A stretch of 64,000 nt of DNA, taken from positions 26,016,224 through 26,080,223 of the forward strand of contig CM057154.1 of the NCBI GenBank assembly GCA_029962745.1, read 5' to 3'. How positions within the stretch are numbered: position 1 is the stretch's first letter; every line of letters starts with the position of its first letter. A model generated the notes under the pieces. The model was not told the origin of the DNA, ran no database searches, and was given only the letters and a program-made list of their open reading frames with translations. Below are positions 49,026 to 60,719 of the stretch, in pieces. Origin of the DNA: Echinometra lucunter (lineage: Eukaryota > Echinodermata > Echinoidea > Camarodonta > Echinometridae). The position numbers and the translations under genes were made by a program.

Positions 49026-49358
49026 AGTCTGAGAAAAAGTTTTACTCGTGTGTACTTTGTTTCACTGGTTTTCTTTTTCGTGTTGTTATTCCTAAAGGCT
49101 AGCCCCATATACTGTTAATTGTGTTGTGTTTTTCAATTCAAGTCAGTAGTGGCCTAGCGTTACTTACATGTAGATCTATCCTGTCCTTGACTGACCCACT
49201 CACGGGAGTGATAGCTTGACTTGTCTTTGTGTACAATTCAATGCAAAAACAAAACTGCATTTCTGAATGAATAGACTAGTATATTTCAGCTTAATGAATT
49301 ATTTAACCACAAATGATAGGTGCAAAAATCACACGAGTAAAAAATTTTTCTCAGACTT
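49026..49358. mobile_element. Nested inverted-repeat element
   Basis: AGTCTGAGAAAAAGTTTTAC followed by tcgtgtg (49027-49052) is mirrored by cacacgagtaaaaaattttt followed by CTCAGACTT (49330-49358). A 28-bp inverted repeat enclosing about 280 bp, inside the 1.8 kb element. Target duplication not resolved. Confidence 0.75.
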
Positions 49359-49439
49359 AAAGGGTAAGTCCACCCTTGAAATTTAACTGTCTCAAATAAA
49401 GGAGATAAATTTGAACAGCATTTTAAAAATGAAATGAGC

Positions 49440-49890
49440 AAAATATGGAGTGTCCGAGGCGGTTTCCGAGGCGTTGCAAGAAATTCGAACATGCTCGATG
49501 TTTTTATTTTTATTTATTTATTTTTTTTTTTTTTTTTTTTGGGGGGGGGGGGGACTTTTTACAGTCTCTGCAAAGTCTCCGCGACGTCTCCGAGACGTAT
49601 CCATTAGTTGCGGAGACTAATTATATCCGCGACTGCTGAGACGTCTCTGCAATATCTCCGAGACGTCTCTGAGCCATCTCCGAGACGTCGCGGAGACCAG
49701 GAGGAGACCAGAAAGACTGATGAGACGTTGCAGAATGCGGAGACGTCTCCGCGACTCTACCTGATGATGTTTGACCCACTTTAGAAAAAGCGTGACTGAA
49801 TGTGTACTGACATTCCTCCTGGTGCATGATCCTGCAAATGCTCCATTATAATTATTTTGAAATTTGTTGCAGAGACGTCTCCGTTGGTGA
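49440..49890. repeat. GAGACGTCTCC-rich palindromic cluster
   Basis: Dense self-complementary words such as gagacgtctccg, cgagacgtctc and cggagacgtctccgcgac between 49560 and 49760, with tccgaggcggtttccgaggc at 49453 and cagagacgtctccgttgg at 49872 as possible outer members. Probably a second element nested in the 1.8 kb one. A T-run and G-run lie at 49519-49553. Confidence 0.6.
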
Positions 49891-50502
49891 GATAGGGCCT
49901 TTAGGTATCAAATTAATCGATTTCAATGTTTACGCCACTTAGGGTATCAAATTAGGGGATTTCCCTGTTCACGCCACTTAGGGTGGCTTTTTTCATGGGT
50001 TACGCCATTTAGGGTTGCAAATTTGGTTAATGTAGTTACGCCATTTAGGGTGGATTTCTGAGGTTGTCGGACACGGGTGGGTAGCAGGCCATGTGGAGAG
50101 TGACCCCCCCGGGGTTTGTGGTAAGCTACTCATGTTACAAGCCCAAGTTTTTTCACACCATCGTTTTTTACAATGTTCATCCACGTACATTTTTTTTTTA
50201 CTGTATCAAAGTTGTATGATATTTTGGGCATTGTCCATGCAAATGAATCTATATTTTCATCCTTCGCTACATCCTCTTTCTTGATTCCCCTTATAATTTG
50301 ATTCAGCTCAAGCGCCCAGGCCCACGCTTCCCAATTGTCATGATGATTATAGGAAAATTATGAAAAGCACGTGCAATAAACTTTCGCATTTAATGAATAC
50401 GCTTCCTAGTGCAGTTATGTATATAGGCCAATAATAATAAACCAAAAGCTATAAAATGACTTTTCCTTGGCTGCTTCCCTCCCTCTCTCATATATAGTTA
50501 TT

Positions 50503-50772
50503 TTTCTACATATGAAGAGTTTGTTTGCAAAAAGGGTAAGATCCACTTTTCATAGAGAAAAACGCATTTGTGTGCCAGGTTTTGTACAGGTGTCTGTTGA
50601 AAAGTGAAATTAGAAAGAGCTCATTTTCATGAGTGCTCTGAAAATTTAGCTTGGTAATTTAATTTGTTCAAATGACAGGAACACAGTTGAACAATGTTCT
50701 AATATCAATTACTCAATTTTTATTAAAAGTGAATCTAGACCCTTTTGCAAACAAGCTCTTCATATGTAGAAA
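50503..50772. mobile_element. Miniature inverted-repeat element, 0.27 kb
   Basis: Left end tttctacatatgaagagttt followed by gtttgcaaaaagggt; the right end on the other strand is tttctacatatgaagagctt followed by gtttgcaaaagggt. About 35 bases pair with few changes. Non-coding; target duplication not resolved. Confidence 0.8.
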
Positions 50773-51000
50773 TCTCATCTACTAAGAAAGGTCTACTAAG
50801 CAAACTTTTCCATCTATTATTTTTCAAAGATTCATCTCACAACTTTATACATGGTTGTCTGTTAAGTTCCCCTCCCCCGACAAAAATAACCAAGTATAAT
50901 CATCACCGCCTTCCCCTTTCACATCGTTCAACACCTCTCGAAAGCCCCAACTCTCTTTTGGTTGTCCTTAAAAGATTTTGTTTCGTTTTGTTTTGCTTAT

Positions 51001-51500
51001 NNNNNNNNNNNNNNNNNNNNNNNNNNNNNNNNNNNNNNNNNNNNNNNNNNNNNNNNNNNNNNNNNNNNNNNNNNNNNNNNNNNNNNNNNNNNNNNNNNNN
51101 NNNNNNNNNNNNNNNNNNNNNNNNNNNNNNNNNNNNNNNNNNNNNNNNNNNNNNNNNNNNNNNNNNNNNNNNNNNNNNNNNNNNNNNNNNNNNNNNNNNN
51201 NNNNNNNNNNNNNNNNNNNNNNNNNNNNNNNNNNNNNNNNNNNNNNNNNNNNNNNNNNNNNNNNNNNNNNNNNNNNNNNNNNNNNNNNNNNNNNNNNNNN
51301 NNNNNNNNNNNNNNNNNNNNNNNNNNNNNNNNNNNNNNNNNNNNNNNNNNNNNNNNNNNNNNNNNNNNNNNNNNNNNNNNNNNNNNNNNNNNNNNNNNNN
51401 NNNNNNNNNNNNNNNNNNNNNNNNNNNNNNNNNNNNNNNNNNNNNNNNNNNNNNNNNNNNNNNNNNNNNNNNNNNNNNNNNNNNNNNNNNNNNNNNNNNN
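51001..51500. other. Assembly gap (500 N)
   Basis: 500-N placeholder. It lies just beyond the 3' end of the minus-strand LINE. Confidence 0.98.
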
Positions 51501-53328
51501 AATGAAGGTGTTTTTTTTTTAAGTTCTCTATTTCTATCAATCAAATATTTAACAAGAATTATAACGTGATTCATCAATTGATGTTTCCTTTATTTCTCTT
51601 CTTTCCAAACAGAATGTCCTCCCAACTACAATTACGTATTTCAAAGTCTAAAAATCTTGTGCACATTTCCCACACCGATTGTGCAGATTCTCAAGTATAG
51701 AATGTTTATATGTTTCTTCTTCTTTTTCGCAAAATGAGCATAAGTAAGTCGAGACAAGACCAAAACGGAAGAGGTGATGGTTTGTATTTAATATATTATG
51801 TATAAGTTTGAACTGAAACTCTCTTAGTTCGACTATTAAGAGTAAACTTGCAGGAAAAACCGTAATTCCTTCTAATTTTCTCAAAAACCAACGGTATAAA
51901 TCCATCTTTCTTTATTAATTGTACATAGATTTGTTTTGATTTTACATCAGCTATATTAATTATTTTCTTTCCTAAATTGAAATCAGCTCCAGAATTATTT
52001 TTATCTTCCATTCTAATATTATTTTTCCAGCAAAAAGATATACAGGCATAAAAGTGCTTGAGTCTTTCAATGTCACTCACTTCTAAACGCAAATCGACAA
52101 AATGTTTGTCACTTTTTAGTATACCATCGTTTTTCAGAATAAGTTTTAATTTGTAAATTCCTTTGTCGTATAACCTCTTATCGTATATACAACTTCCTTT
52201 ATATCGAATGAACTTATTATTGAAAATTACCACATCACCAATGTCTATACTTCTTATATGTCTCGTATTCACCCATTCTTCTAATAAATCCATAGAAACT
52301 TGTGGTGCTGTCACTTTTAATAAACTTGGTATATAGTCACATGAAAATATGAAATCTCCACCCAGGTGTTCAGTGACAAAGTTGAAGTATTGTTTCCATT
52401 TCATATCTTCATCTTTATTCAGAAGTTTATGAATCCACATAATACGCTGCGATTTCACTTGTGCAGAAAAAAATTTAACATCTTTAATCCCCCTTGCTTA
52501 TTGTACTCCTGTTTATTTTTTTTTCGCTTTCCATATTAATTCGAAAGTTAATTCGTCCAATGAATCATAAACCCATTTAGGAACAAGTGACGCCCGCTAA
52601 AGAACTTTAGATTAAATGTGCACCTTCAATAGTTGAATCTTTCCCATGAACGTTAAATCCCTTTGCTTCCAAAAATTTAAATGTTATTTTATTTTACTTA
52701 AGATTTCTTTGTAATTTAGATCTTCTTTCTTGTGTTCATCAAGGGAAAAGAAAACCCCTAAAACCTTAAGAAAGTCAACTGTTTCGTCAAAGGAAAAAAT
52801 CACAATTTAAACGTTGTCATAAACCTAGGCTTAATATGTTAGTTTTGTCGTTGTTTACTTTTGGTCCAGAAAGTTTTTCGAAGTCTAGTCTTTTAGCCTA
52901 TTATTGATTTTTCATTACGAGCAAAAATTGTCATATCATCAGCATAAAGCAATAGTTTAGTTTCCTTAACTCCAAAATTTATTCCTTCCACCAATGTATC
53001 TGTTCGTAATTTGTGTGCCATTACTTCAATACATAGGATAAAAAGGTACGGAGAAATATGAACTCCCTGTCGTACTCCCCTTTCTACTCTGAAATAACAA
53101 GTGGACCCTCCTTTATTTAATACGCAATTTAAAGTATTTGTGTATAAAATTTTTACCCACTTTTGAAAAGATGGACCAAAACCAAATGACGACAGAACTT
53201 TTTGAAGAAATTGATGTGAAACCGAGTCAAAAGCCTTTTCGAAGTCTATAGCCAACAAAAAAAAACCAGGTAAATTATAACGGGATGATTTTTCATGTCT
53301 TTCGGATGGTGACGTTAAAGGTCGGTCC

Positions 53329-53358
53329 CAGACGTATATTGTCCCAGATATACGTCTG
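53329..53358. other. Perfect 11-bp hairpin
   Basis: CAGACGTATAT and ATATACGTCTG around an 8-base loop. It sits in about 110 extra bases between RT blocks, so it may be a further small insertion in the LINE. Confidence 0.7.
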
Positions 53359-53436
53359 TGAAAACAAACACACACATATGTAAATAACGCTCAAAAAATT
53401 ATCCTATTCCTATTACATTAAATTATCACCATTATC

Positions 53437-54230
53437 CTATAGACCAATTTCACCTCTGGTTTATGTATTTGGCCCTCTATCGGCGACGCCATTGCTGCGG
53501 TGGGCAAGCGCGCTGACTGCGATTGGGTCTGTGTACAAAATGAATGTAAGATATGAGATATGCCCTGATATTGTTCCATTTACTTTATTCTAGATCAATA
53601 AAATAAAGCATGGATACATGGGTAGATGAGGTAAGACAATGGCCATATTTGACAGATGAAGGTATGATGTATTTTTGTACTTTCGATGGTTTTTCAACTT
53701 AGTTTTGTCAGTAAAAGTTCGATTGCAGCCTATCAGCCGTAGTAAACGGGAGCCCTAAATCTTACCCTGTTTACAAAGTCATGTTTTCACTCATTACATT
53801 TTACGCCAAAGTACATAATGATAATGTTTCTTGACTTCAAAGTCCTTTCTCGGGTTGATGTTTTTACCCACTGACGACGAATTCCTTCACATTGCTTACG
53901 GAAACCTGTGTAGGGAGTACGGCTTCTCACACAAACAGGTTTCATGAGTCAAAAGCGAGTGAATTTCGCACTCAGTTAGCTTCCAATTTTTTAACTTTCT
54001 CTAATTCTTGTGGCATTTGAGCACCGCACAGCTGCGACCTGAACTTCCCTGATAATTTCTCATTGCAAATATCAAAATAAATCTGCATATACTGGTCAAA
54101 ATAGACAAAAAATCGAACAAATGTAAATAACGCGCTATTGACTTGTGTACTATAAAAGTTGGAGCGCCCACCGCAGTATGTCGAACTGTGTCGAACAATC
54201 TGCTGCCCTCTTGCGTTGTGAAATTGGTCT
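53437..54230. mobile_element. 0.8 kb DNA element inserted in the LINE RT
   Basis: Inverted ends agaccaatttcac (53441-53453) and gtgaaattggtct (54218-54230), with inner homologous inverted words gcggtgggc (53498) and gcccaccgc (54167). The 6-mer ATTATC stands directly outside both ends (53431-53436 and 54231-54236), a possible target duplication. The LINE RT reading resumes on each side. Short open frames inside are not recognisable as a transposase. Superfamily open. Confidence 0.7.
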
Positions 54231-56030
54231 ATTATCAATTCTCCTTTCCTGTATTATCAATGAAAAATAATATCATCTATAATGCGAATGGCCTCACCAA
54301 TATTCCTCCCTTTCATATAGCCACCTGATCTCCCATAATGATTTCATTTAATACTTGTTTAATTCGTTTAACCAATATATTTGTCAAGATTTTATAATCG
54401 ACATTAAGAAGGGAAATGGTTTCTATAATTTTCCAATAAAAAGGGATCCTTCCCATCATTAGCGACTAACGTAATTATGCTTGTTTTTGTGACGATGCTA
54501 ATTCTCCTGATCTATAAGCTTCATTCAAGGCATCTTTAGCTAAATCTCCAATAACCGGCCAAAAGGTACAATAAACTTTTAAGGAAAGGCCATCATTTCC
54601 TGGTGATTTGTTCTGTTTCAATTCTTTTAAGATTTCTCGGCATTCTTTATTACTTACAGATCCTTCACAGTATTCTCGACATTTTTCCGTCAATTTCGGT
54701 AAACCTTGAAAAAAAAAACCTTCATAACATTTATCCCAGCACTCATACTCTACTTTAGCGTACAACCTACAGTAAAACTTCCCGATTTCTTCAGTTATCC
54801 TTTATTCATCGGAACAGATAGCACCATCTGACGTTTTAATCTTCTTTTGTTATTTTGTATCAACTGATTAAAATAACGCGAATCCCTCTCTCCACTTTCG
54901 TACCAGCAGGCTCGTGATCGAATCCTAATTCCTTCATTTACATAGCTATAAACTTCCCTTAATTTCTCTTTGGTATTTTTCAATTTCTCTAGAGTAGTTG
55001 TATTAGTACATTCAGTCAATTGTTGTTCCAAAAGCTGTATTTCTTTTTCTAATTCTGTTCTTATTGTTCTTCTTTGATCAGTTAATTTTTTCGAAAAATT
55101 TTGTGTAAAACTTCGAATTTTCATTTTCAAAAAATCCATCAACAACCTCTTGTCTTTTAGTTCAGTTTGTAGGTCATTTTTGATTCACACATTTTCTTCC
55201 TTAACTCTCTAACATACTCTTCATTTTCACACAAACTTTTATTGAATTTCCAGTCTGACTCTTTTCTTACATTTGATTTATTGATTGTTTTGTCAAATAG
55301 GCGTAAAAATATTGAATGATGATCATGGGCAACAGATGGATTTATATCACACTTCATTACCATTTCCTGTAGATATTCCGGTATTATCCAGTAATCTAAT
55401 CTGCTTTGCATAAAGGAATTCTTGTGCATATAAGCAAATTTTCTTTTTAACTGATACCTATATCTCCAAATGTCCAGAAAATGTAAATCTTCCATGAATT
55501 TTTCACAAATTCTCGATTAAATTTCTTCAAAACCCTTTAAAAGATTGCCCGTTATAATAAAATTCAGTGTCCCTAGTCATGTTGAAATCGTCACCTATTA
55601 TAACTAGGTATTTATCTTTATTTATCTTATCAAGATTAATGCGTATTTTTGGAAGAAATAGCAATTGATCATTTTCAAAATTTTTTGTTGGAAAATACAC
55701 GTTCCCTAAAATCAACCTAACACCTTCAAACTTGCAATCTATGAAAATATATCTTCCCCCACTGTCTTTTAAGACTTGCAATATCTCAATGTCTATCCTC
55801 GGTGAAATTAAAACAAGTAATCCTTTGCTGTGATTAGAACAATGACTAAAATAAATGGAACCCTCCCACTCTGAAGCCCAATTGTCCTCACAATCCCTGG
55901 TACTAAAAGTTTCTTGTAAGAAAACAAAATCCTCCCCTTTGTCTTTACACCACAAAAAGATGCGTTCCCTTTTATCCCCGTCCCTCATCCCTTTCACATT
56001 GAGGGAGAAAAAATTACAATTCATCAGAAC

Positions 56031-56536
56031 ATCCGTAACCTATCATATAAAAGATAAACCCGGCCCCATAGCCAGTCCCCCACCTTAAGGCAAGGGTATT
56101 ACTTATCCCTACAATTAAAAAAACCAAACCCTCCTACTCAAATAGTCCAGAGTAGAATTTTCAAGCCAAGCAGGACTCCCACACATCTCACCCCTCTTTC
56201 AAAAGCATGACGGCGGAACGCCCGCCCCCCCTCCCAACAAACGCAAAGCCTCGTCAACGTCCTAAACAAAAACAAAACAAAACAAAACACAGGAACAAGT
56301 GCTCGTAATAAGGAACGCCCGCCATGCCGTATCCCTAGATCTATAGAAACTATGGACCGTCTTCCGAAAAAAAGGAAACCAATTATCTCTTAGTAAGCGA
56401 TGAATTGAATCGATGAACTGAAACATCTGAATTGATACAGCAACTTAAACGTCTTGAAATAACAGGGCTCCTGGAGACGATATGATATTAAATGAATTGT
56501 TCAAGAATAGTTCTTAATCTCATTTGACAACAGTTA
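56031..56536. other. Region upstream of the LINE ORF2
   Basis: Likely LINE 5' sequence near 56030-56300, ending in an aaaacaaaacaaaacaaaac tract (56265-56288). No ORF1 is recognised. Nothing further seen to 56536. Confidence 0.5.
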
Positions 56537-56859
56537 AGGTGCTTTCGCCACACTGTTTTGTCTTCACACATGATGGGACTTTGTGTCACCACATATATGT
56601 TAATGAACGCGCGTTAACGCGTCGACTCTCAATAAGAGAGCATATTGTCAAAACTTGCGCAAGCAATGTCATGGCAACAATTTTTGCGCTAACTTTTTAG
56701 AAATTTGATTGGTGCGCATTCTTTTTGTATCTAGGCAGCAAACAAAAGTGTCCTGCTTCGGCGACATATTTTAGTCGCCCTATACCCCACAGGCTTGTAC
56801 AAAATAAGTGTGGTGACACAGCGTGTTACCACACTGTCGTATCATGTGTGAAAGCACCT
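56537..56859. mobile_element. Harbinger-like miniature element
   Basis: Ends AGGTGCTTTCGCCACACTG at the left and AGGTGCTTTCACACATGATA read inward from the right, with ggtgctttc, cacactg, cacatgat and gtgtcaccaca shared in both orientations. Flanked by TTA on each side (56534-56536 and 56860-56862), the 3-bp target typical of PIF/Harbinger. 323 bp, no coding sequence. Confidence 0.75.
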
Positions 56860-57223
56860 TTACTATATTAGTTGTTTATTATGAATTTAGTTTTAGATAT
56901 TGTTTATCTGTATTCATATGCAGATGAGTATGGTCAATACCTCACATCTTTTTGTTCATTTTGAACATTGAATTTACAATAATTGTATATTTTACTAATG
57001 TCATTATCTAAAGGCTATGATAACGAAACATTGAATTCTCTCTGGAAATGATTTCCATGAAGTGTATTTTAAAAGATACTTCATGAAAAGAAGAGGAACA
57101 TAAAAGTGACATTTTCCCTCGACTTCTTACTTAAATTGTTTTTTTTTATTATTATTTTTTTTTATAGAGGATTAGATGTGTTGTCTCTCTTCCCGTGCTT
57201 CCCTTTTCACGTGCGTGTCTCAC

Positions 57224-57571
57224 CTTGTACAGAGACTATTGTACTGTTTCGAAAGGGTAACCCCGTTCTGAAGTCAGAGAGTGAACAGAGGTATAGCCCT
57301 TCATCCTGCACTGTGACGTCTTTGATGACCAGTGAATAGTCGTCAGTGATATTGAATAAACCTGCCTCATAACCAGGCCCATCTCGTTCACCAACCTTGA
57401 AGTATTGGTCAACAGATACAAGGAGCTCAGTTCCAGACGATAGCTGTCGTTGCCACTCAACTGAGAACGCTCTCCTTTGAATACGACAAGGTAGAATACC
57501 TCTAGTTCCCACTTCTATAACAACATGCGGCTCTGTGTCAACAATCTGCTCAGCTATACCAAAGTCTTGAT
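57224..57571 (-). CDS. V-set immunoglobulin-domain exon
   Basis: Minus-strand exon of 348 bp (116 codons) between acceptor cttttcttttcacag|atcaag and donor tacaag|gtgaga. It begins and ends in phase 1, the classical arrangement for an exchangeable Ig-domain exon. Core residues are all present: the first Cys in GTRGILPCRIQ, the Trp in FSVEWQRQL, a long C'-C'' region (VSVDQYFKVGERDGPGYEAG), and the second Cys in VTVQDEGLYLC, with D-x-G-x-Y-x-C intact. Two N-glycosylation sequons (NIT, NST) fit an extracellular domain. Flanking exons (signal peptide, further Ig, membrane segment) are not visible, so the full protein is unknown; an immune receptor or adhesion molecule is plausible. Confidence 0.88.
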
Positions 57572-57975
57572 CTGTGAAAAGAAAAGTATACTTTCTATTA
57601 ATTCGCAAAACTTAAATATCGTATAGTACATTGATAAGGGATAACTTACAGTCAATAACTTATATCACTGCTTTATACAAACAAATTGACAGCTCATGAT
57701 CCAATGGTAGTGTGCTTGGGAGGAATCCATTACATTCAGTTTCAAAGCTTTTGAATAAAAAGCTGGCAAAAATTCCATCAGGAGAAAGCTTGGCAGCATT
57801 TCAACGTTTTCTGTCTCTAACTTAAATGCACCCCTCCTTTCGTCTTCTTGTCCAAGCATTTTTTTAAAACTCATCTATGTCATGATTTTGTCCATGTTAT
57901 ATTATGGTGTCTCTTTTCATATTATGATTTTCTTTGTGTTTGTTTTCATTTTATTCATTAAATAGGTTTTCCCGC
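57572..57975. other. Intron of the Ig gene (probable)
   Basis: Immediately upstream of the Ig exon on the minus strand. An open stretch at 57665-57874 has no recognisable family and no good splice sites. Confidence 0.5.
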
Positions 57976-57983
57976 CCAATATC

Positions 57984-59360
57984 AAGGGGCGTAACAGGTA
58001 TCTGTTATCGGGGGGGGGGGGGGGGCAGAGCCCAAAGTTTTCCGGTAACTAGTCTATGTCTAGAATCTGTTGCGTAGTTAGGACTGCATTTAGGAGGACG
58101 GTAGTGGTCCACCGGCGTAAATCCAATTTGAGGAGTGGTGGATGAAAAACTTTTAAAACAATTTTTTCCCTCTCTCACACATTTTGATATCCAGAAAATA
58201 ATCAATTTTTCGCATTTTCGAATAAAAATTTAAAAATATGACGAAAGAGTGATGCGAGCGAGCCAAAAATAACCATTTTTCTCGATTTTAATCGCATTTT
58301 TGGATGGAAATCCTAAGATTTGGACTAGCGAGCGAAGCGAGCGAGCCAAAAATAACCACTTTTTTGTTTTCAATACCATTTTCAAATAGAAATTCTAAAA
58401 TATGATGATTGTTTATGATAGATATATATTCAGAATTTTTACTGATCAAAATATATTTTCTTCTTTAAAAAGGGTGTCTGCATGGCGGAAAATTTGTACA
58501 CACCACCCCCCCCTCTCCCCCAGGTGGGGGTGATAGATAACCCACCCCCCGGAATTTACGCCAAGAGGGGAGGGTTTCTTTGCCTTGTTAGTTGTCGGTA
58601 ATTAAGTCTATCTTCTGCGGCGCAACTAGGATTTCATTTTAGGAGGACGGTAGTGCTCCCTAGGAGGGAGGGTGCAAAGCGCGGAAGATCCGACGTTTTT
58701 TCGCTGTCAGTTCCCGCTCTTCTTACGCTCTCTGCCTGTTATGGGGGGGGGGGGGAGGGAGAGGGCAAACGCATAGCCAAAAAAAATCCCGGTAACTAAG
58801 TTTAGAATCAGTGGTGTAGCTAGGAGTTTCTTTTAAGAGAACGATAGTGCAAAGCGCGCTCCCTAGACATGCTAGGGGGGAGGGTGCAGGGATGGTGATT
58901 TTCCCCTCCCGCGAAATAGGATATGCGGAGAAAAGCCTGGCTTAGGGCCCCTGATGGAGGTCTTCAGGGAAAGCCACTGCGGGGGTCTAGGGAGTGGAGC
59001 ACCCGGAAACTCCGGGGTTTGGTACTAAATTTCCCTCATTTCTTTTGTTTCCCTTTACTTTCTTCTTTTTCCCCTTCCCCTCTTTTCCCTATCTCTCTTC
59101 TTCTTTCTCCCCTTTCTCCTTTTTTCTTTCCCGTTCTCCTTCTTCCTTTCCCTTTCTCCTTGTTTCTTTCCCTTTCTCCTTGTTTCTTTTTCTTTCTTTT
59201 TCTTTCTTTTCCTTTCTTCTCCTTCCTTTCCTTTTCTCCCTTCCTTTTTCTACCTTTCCCTCCTTTACATTTTTTACCGGTGGTTTAGTGGATTTTCCCG
59301 CTGAAATCCTTCAGGGGGGCACTCTGCCCCCCCTGCCCCCCCCCGGCTGTTACGCCACTG
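57984..59360. mobile_element. hAT-like non-autonomous element, 1.4 kb
   Basis: Perfect 8-bp target duplication CCAATATC (57976-57983 and 59361-59368). Left end AAGGGGCGTAACAGG (first base changed from C); right end on the other strand CAGTGGCGTAACAGCCGGGG. Inside, three imperfect units start near 58065, 58616 and 58806 with g-gcgtag-taggatttcattt, then aggaggacggtagtg. A gcgagcgagccaaaaataac module is at 58250-58400 and a C/T-rich tract at 59036-59270. No transposase. Relatives: 15433-15739, 23905-24500 and 62411-62817. Confidence 0.88.
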
Positions 59361-59368
59361 CCAATATC

Positions 59369-60121
59369 GTCATGATCACATCCGATTTAACGATGCGATC
59401 ATTCAATTTCGAGCGAATTTGAATAATCACCGGGATCAACAATCAAAAAGCTAAATAGTTCATTCAGTTTAATTTTCTCAGCATATGCGATTTCATTTTT
59501 TTTCTCAAATAAACGTGCAAACAGCGAGTTCAAATCAAAAATGCGCGTAAAATGCATTCAAATTCGCACCAGCACCGCCCTGATGAACGTTAATGAATAC
59601 AAATTCACAAATAGGCAAGCATTTATCATAGCATTTGGGCAGTGTTTTTCGTTACTGCTTATGTTCTTTGTACTCTTGATCTGTTTGAATAAATTATACG
59701 AACTACCTTGAAATGGGACCTTTATAATGAAATTTCTCATTCCTCTGACAAACCTTCATCAAAGCATGTAAAAACAAATCATCAGATAAGCATGTAGTGT
59801 TATATCCATACTGTTAGGGAATAAAATGAAAATGGAAAAAATATTAGAAAAAAAATTAATATATAAAACATGATTAAAATAAACCCTGAAAATGAAACTT
59901 TTAAAATGAAAATGGAATTACATAATTAATAACAGTGAAAAGGGGTGAATATGACGTAAAAATGCGGTAAGAATAACAATGAACTACAGGAGCTTTAATG
60001 TTAATTGAATTCGAACGTTCAAAGTTGAATGCTTAAATTGAAATTGAATGCTTAAAGAATGAAAATGAACTATTAGAGCACCGAGCTGGGGAAAATCCTA
60101 CGTACGTAAACATCTATTCAA
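59369..60121. other. No gene seen
   Basis: AT-rich non-coding sequence with repeated aaaatgaaaatggaa phrases (59820-60070). Confidence 0.6.
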
Positions 60122-60194
60122 ACTAAGAAATTAGGGTATAATTCTGCACCCCTAACATGCCTGAGGGTGTAGAATTGCACCCTAATTTCTTAGT
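60122..60194. other. Near-perfect 73-nt hairpin
   Basis: Arms actaagaaattagggtataa followed by ttctgcaccc, and gggtgtagaa followed by ttgcaccctaatttcttagt, enclose a loop of about 14 bases. As RNA the stem is about 29 pairs with one A-C mismatch and two G-U pairs. The length and shape are those of a pre-miRNA, but a tiny foldback element would look the same. Confidence 0.6.
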
Positions 60195-60675
60195 GTGTTC
60201 ATGAATTCGAATGCAACTCTGATCAAATTGGGCAGGAAAACCTATAATATAATTCTTATAATGATCTCTGTGATTCATTTGCGAATTATTTCGTATTCAT
60301 GGATGATTAAGTTTGAATATCATTCATGGCCTTGCTGGAAAGCAGCTTCCAGCCAGTGGCAGGCTTTTAAATCTAACATATAAAATAAAGTGCAATTAAA
60401 TTTACCACAAAAAAGACTGGACAATAAAGAGAATTCGCGAAAGCAGTAATTCATAATTCAATGTGCATTTTTTATAATGATATCCCATTTTTCTGGCAAG
60501 CTGAAGAGACTAAAAATGTACCATGATCTCTTAAAACTTTGAAATCTATATATATCGCGTTTCTGAATTACATACTTGTCCTTTATTATGTACCATTTCT
60601 CCAAAACTCGAAAAACAAACTACCCCAAAACAAACTAATCAAAAACAAACAGGAATTTGTCAGCAGCAAGTTCTT

Positions 60676-60719
<44 letters not shown>

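Larger units (their letters stand above)
48291..50113. mobile_element. 1.8 kb element with long inverted ends
   Basis: Left end CCCGGG, a G run, then tcactctccacatggcctgc followed by tacgcacccg; the right end is its inverse, with cgggtgggtagcaggccatg running to a C run and CCCGGG at 50113. An 8-bp target duplication GTTTGTGG lies at 48283-48290 and 50114-50121. Subterminal copies of acgcc(a/t)(t/c)ttagggt occur at about 48440, 48471, 48508, 49932, 49971, 50002 and 50038. No transposase is recognisable, so it is non-autonomous. At least two other inverted-repeat elements seem nested in it. Confidence 0.85.
51520..56030 (-). pseudogene. Tx1/L1-like LINE ORF2, minus strand, interrupted
   Basis: Domains in order on the minus strand. 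The endonuclease (56024-55527) opens with NCNFFSLNVKGMRDGDKRER and has FVFLQETFS and VIIGDDFNMTRD, the usual L1-type endonuclease blocks. A linker with RARACWYESGERDSRYFNQL lies at about 54900. RT block NKSPGNDGLSLKVYCTFWP is near 54590, then YKILTNILVKRIKQVLNEI near 54370. A DNA element splits the RT at 53437-54230. The RT resumes with LLAIDFEKAFDSVSHQF (about 53250), GVRQGVHISPYLFILCIEVM (the usual P is H) and LLLYADDMTIFARN (catalytic YADD, about 52945). A C-terminal part follows (52458-51648) with a CSFC-x-H knuckle. Several stops and frameshifts between blocks; not active. Confidence 0.85.

Noticed and set aside
58923..59422. Phe/Pro/Ser-rich plus-strand frames
   Set aside because: They come from the C/T-rich tract inside the 1.4 kb hAT-like element.
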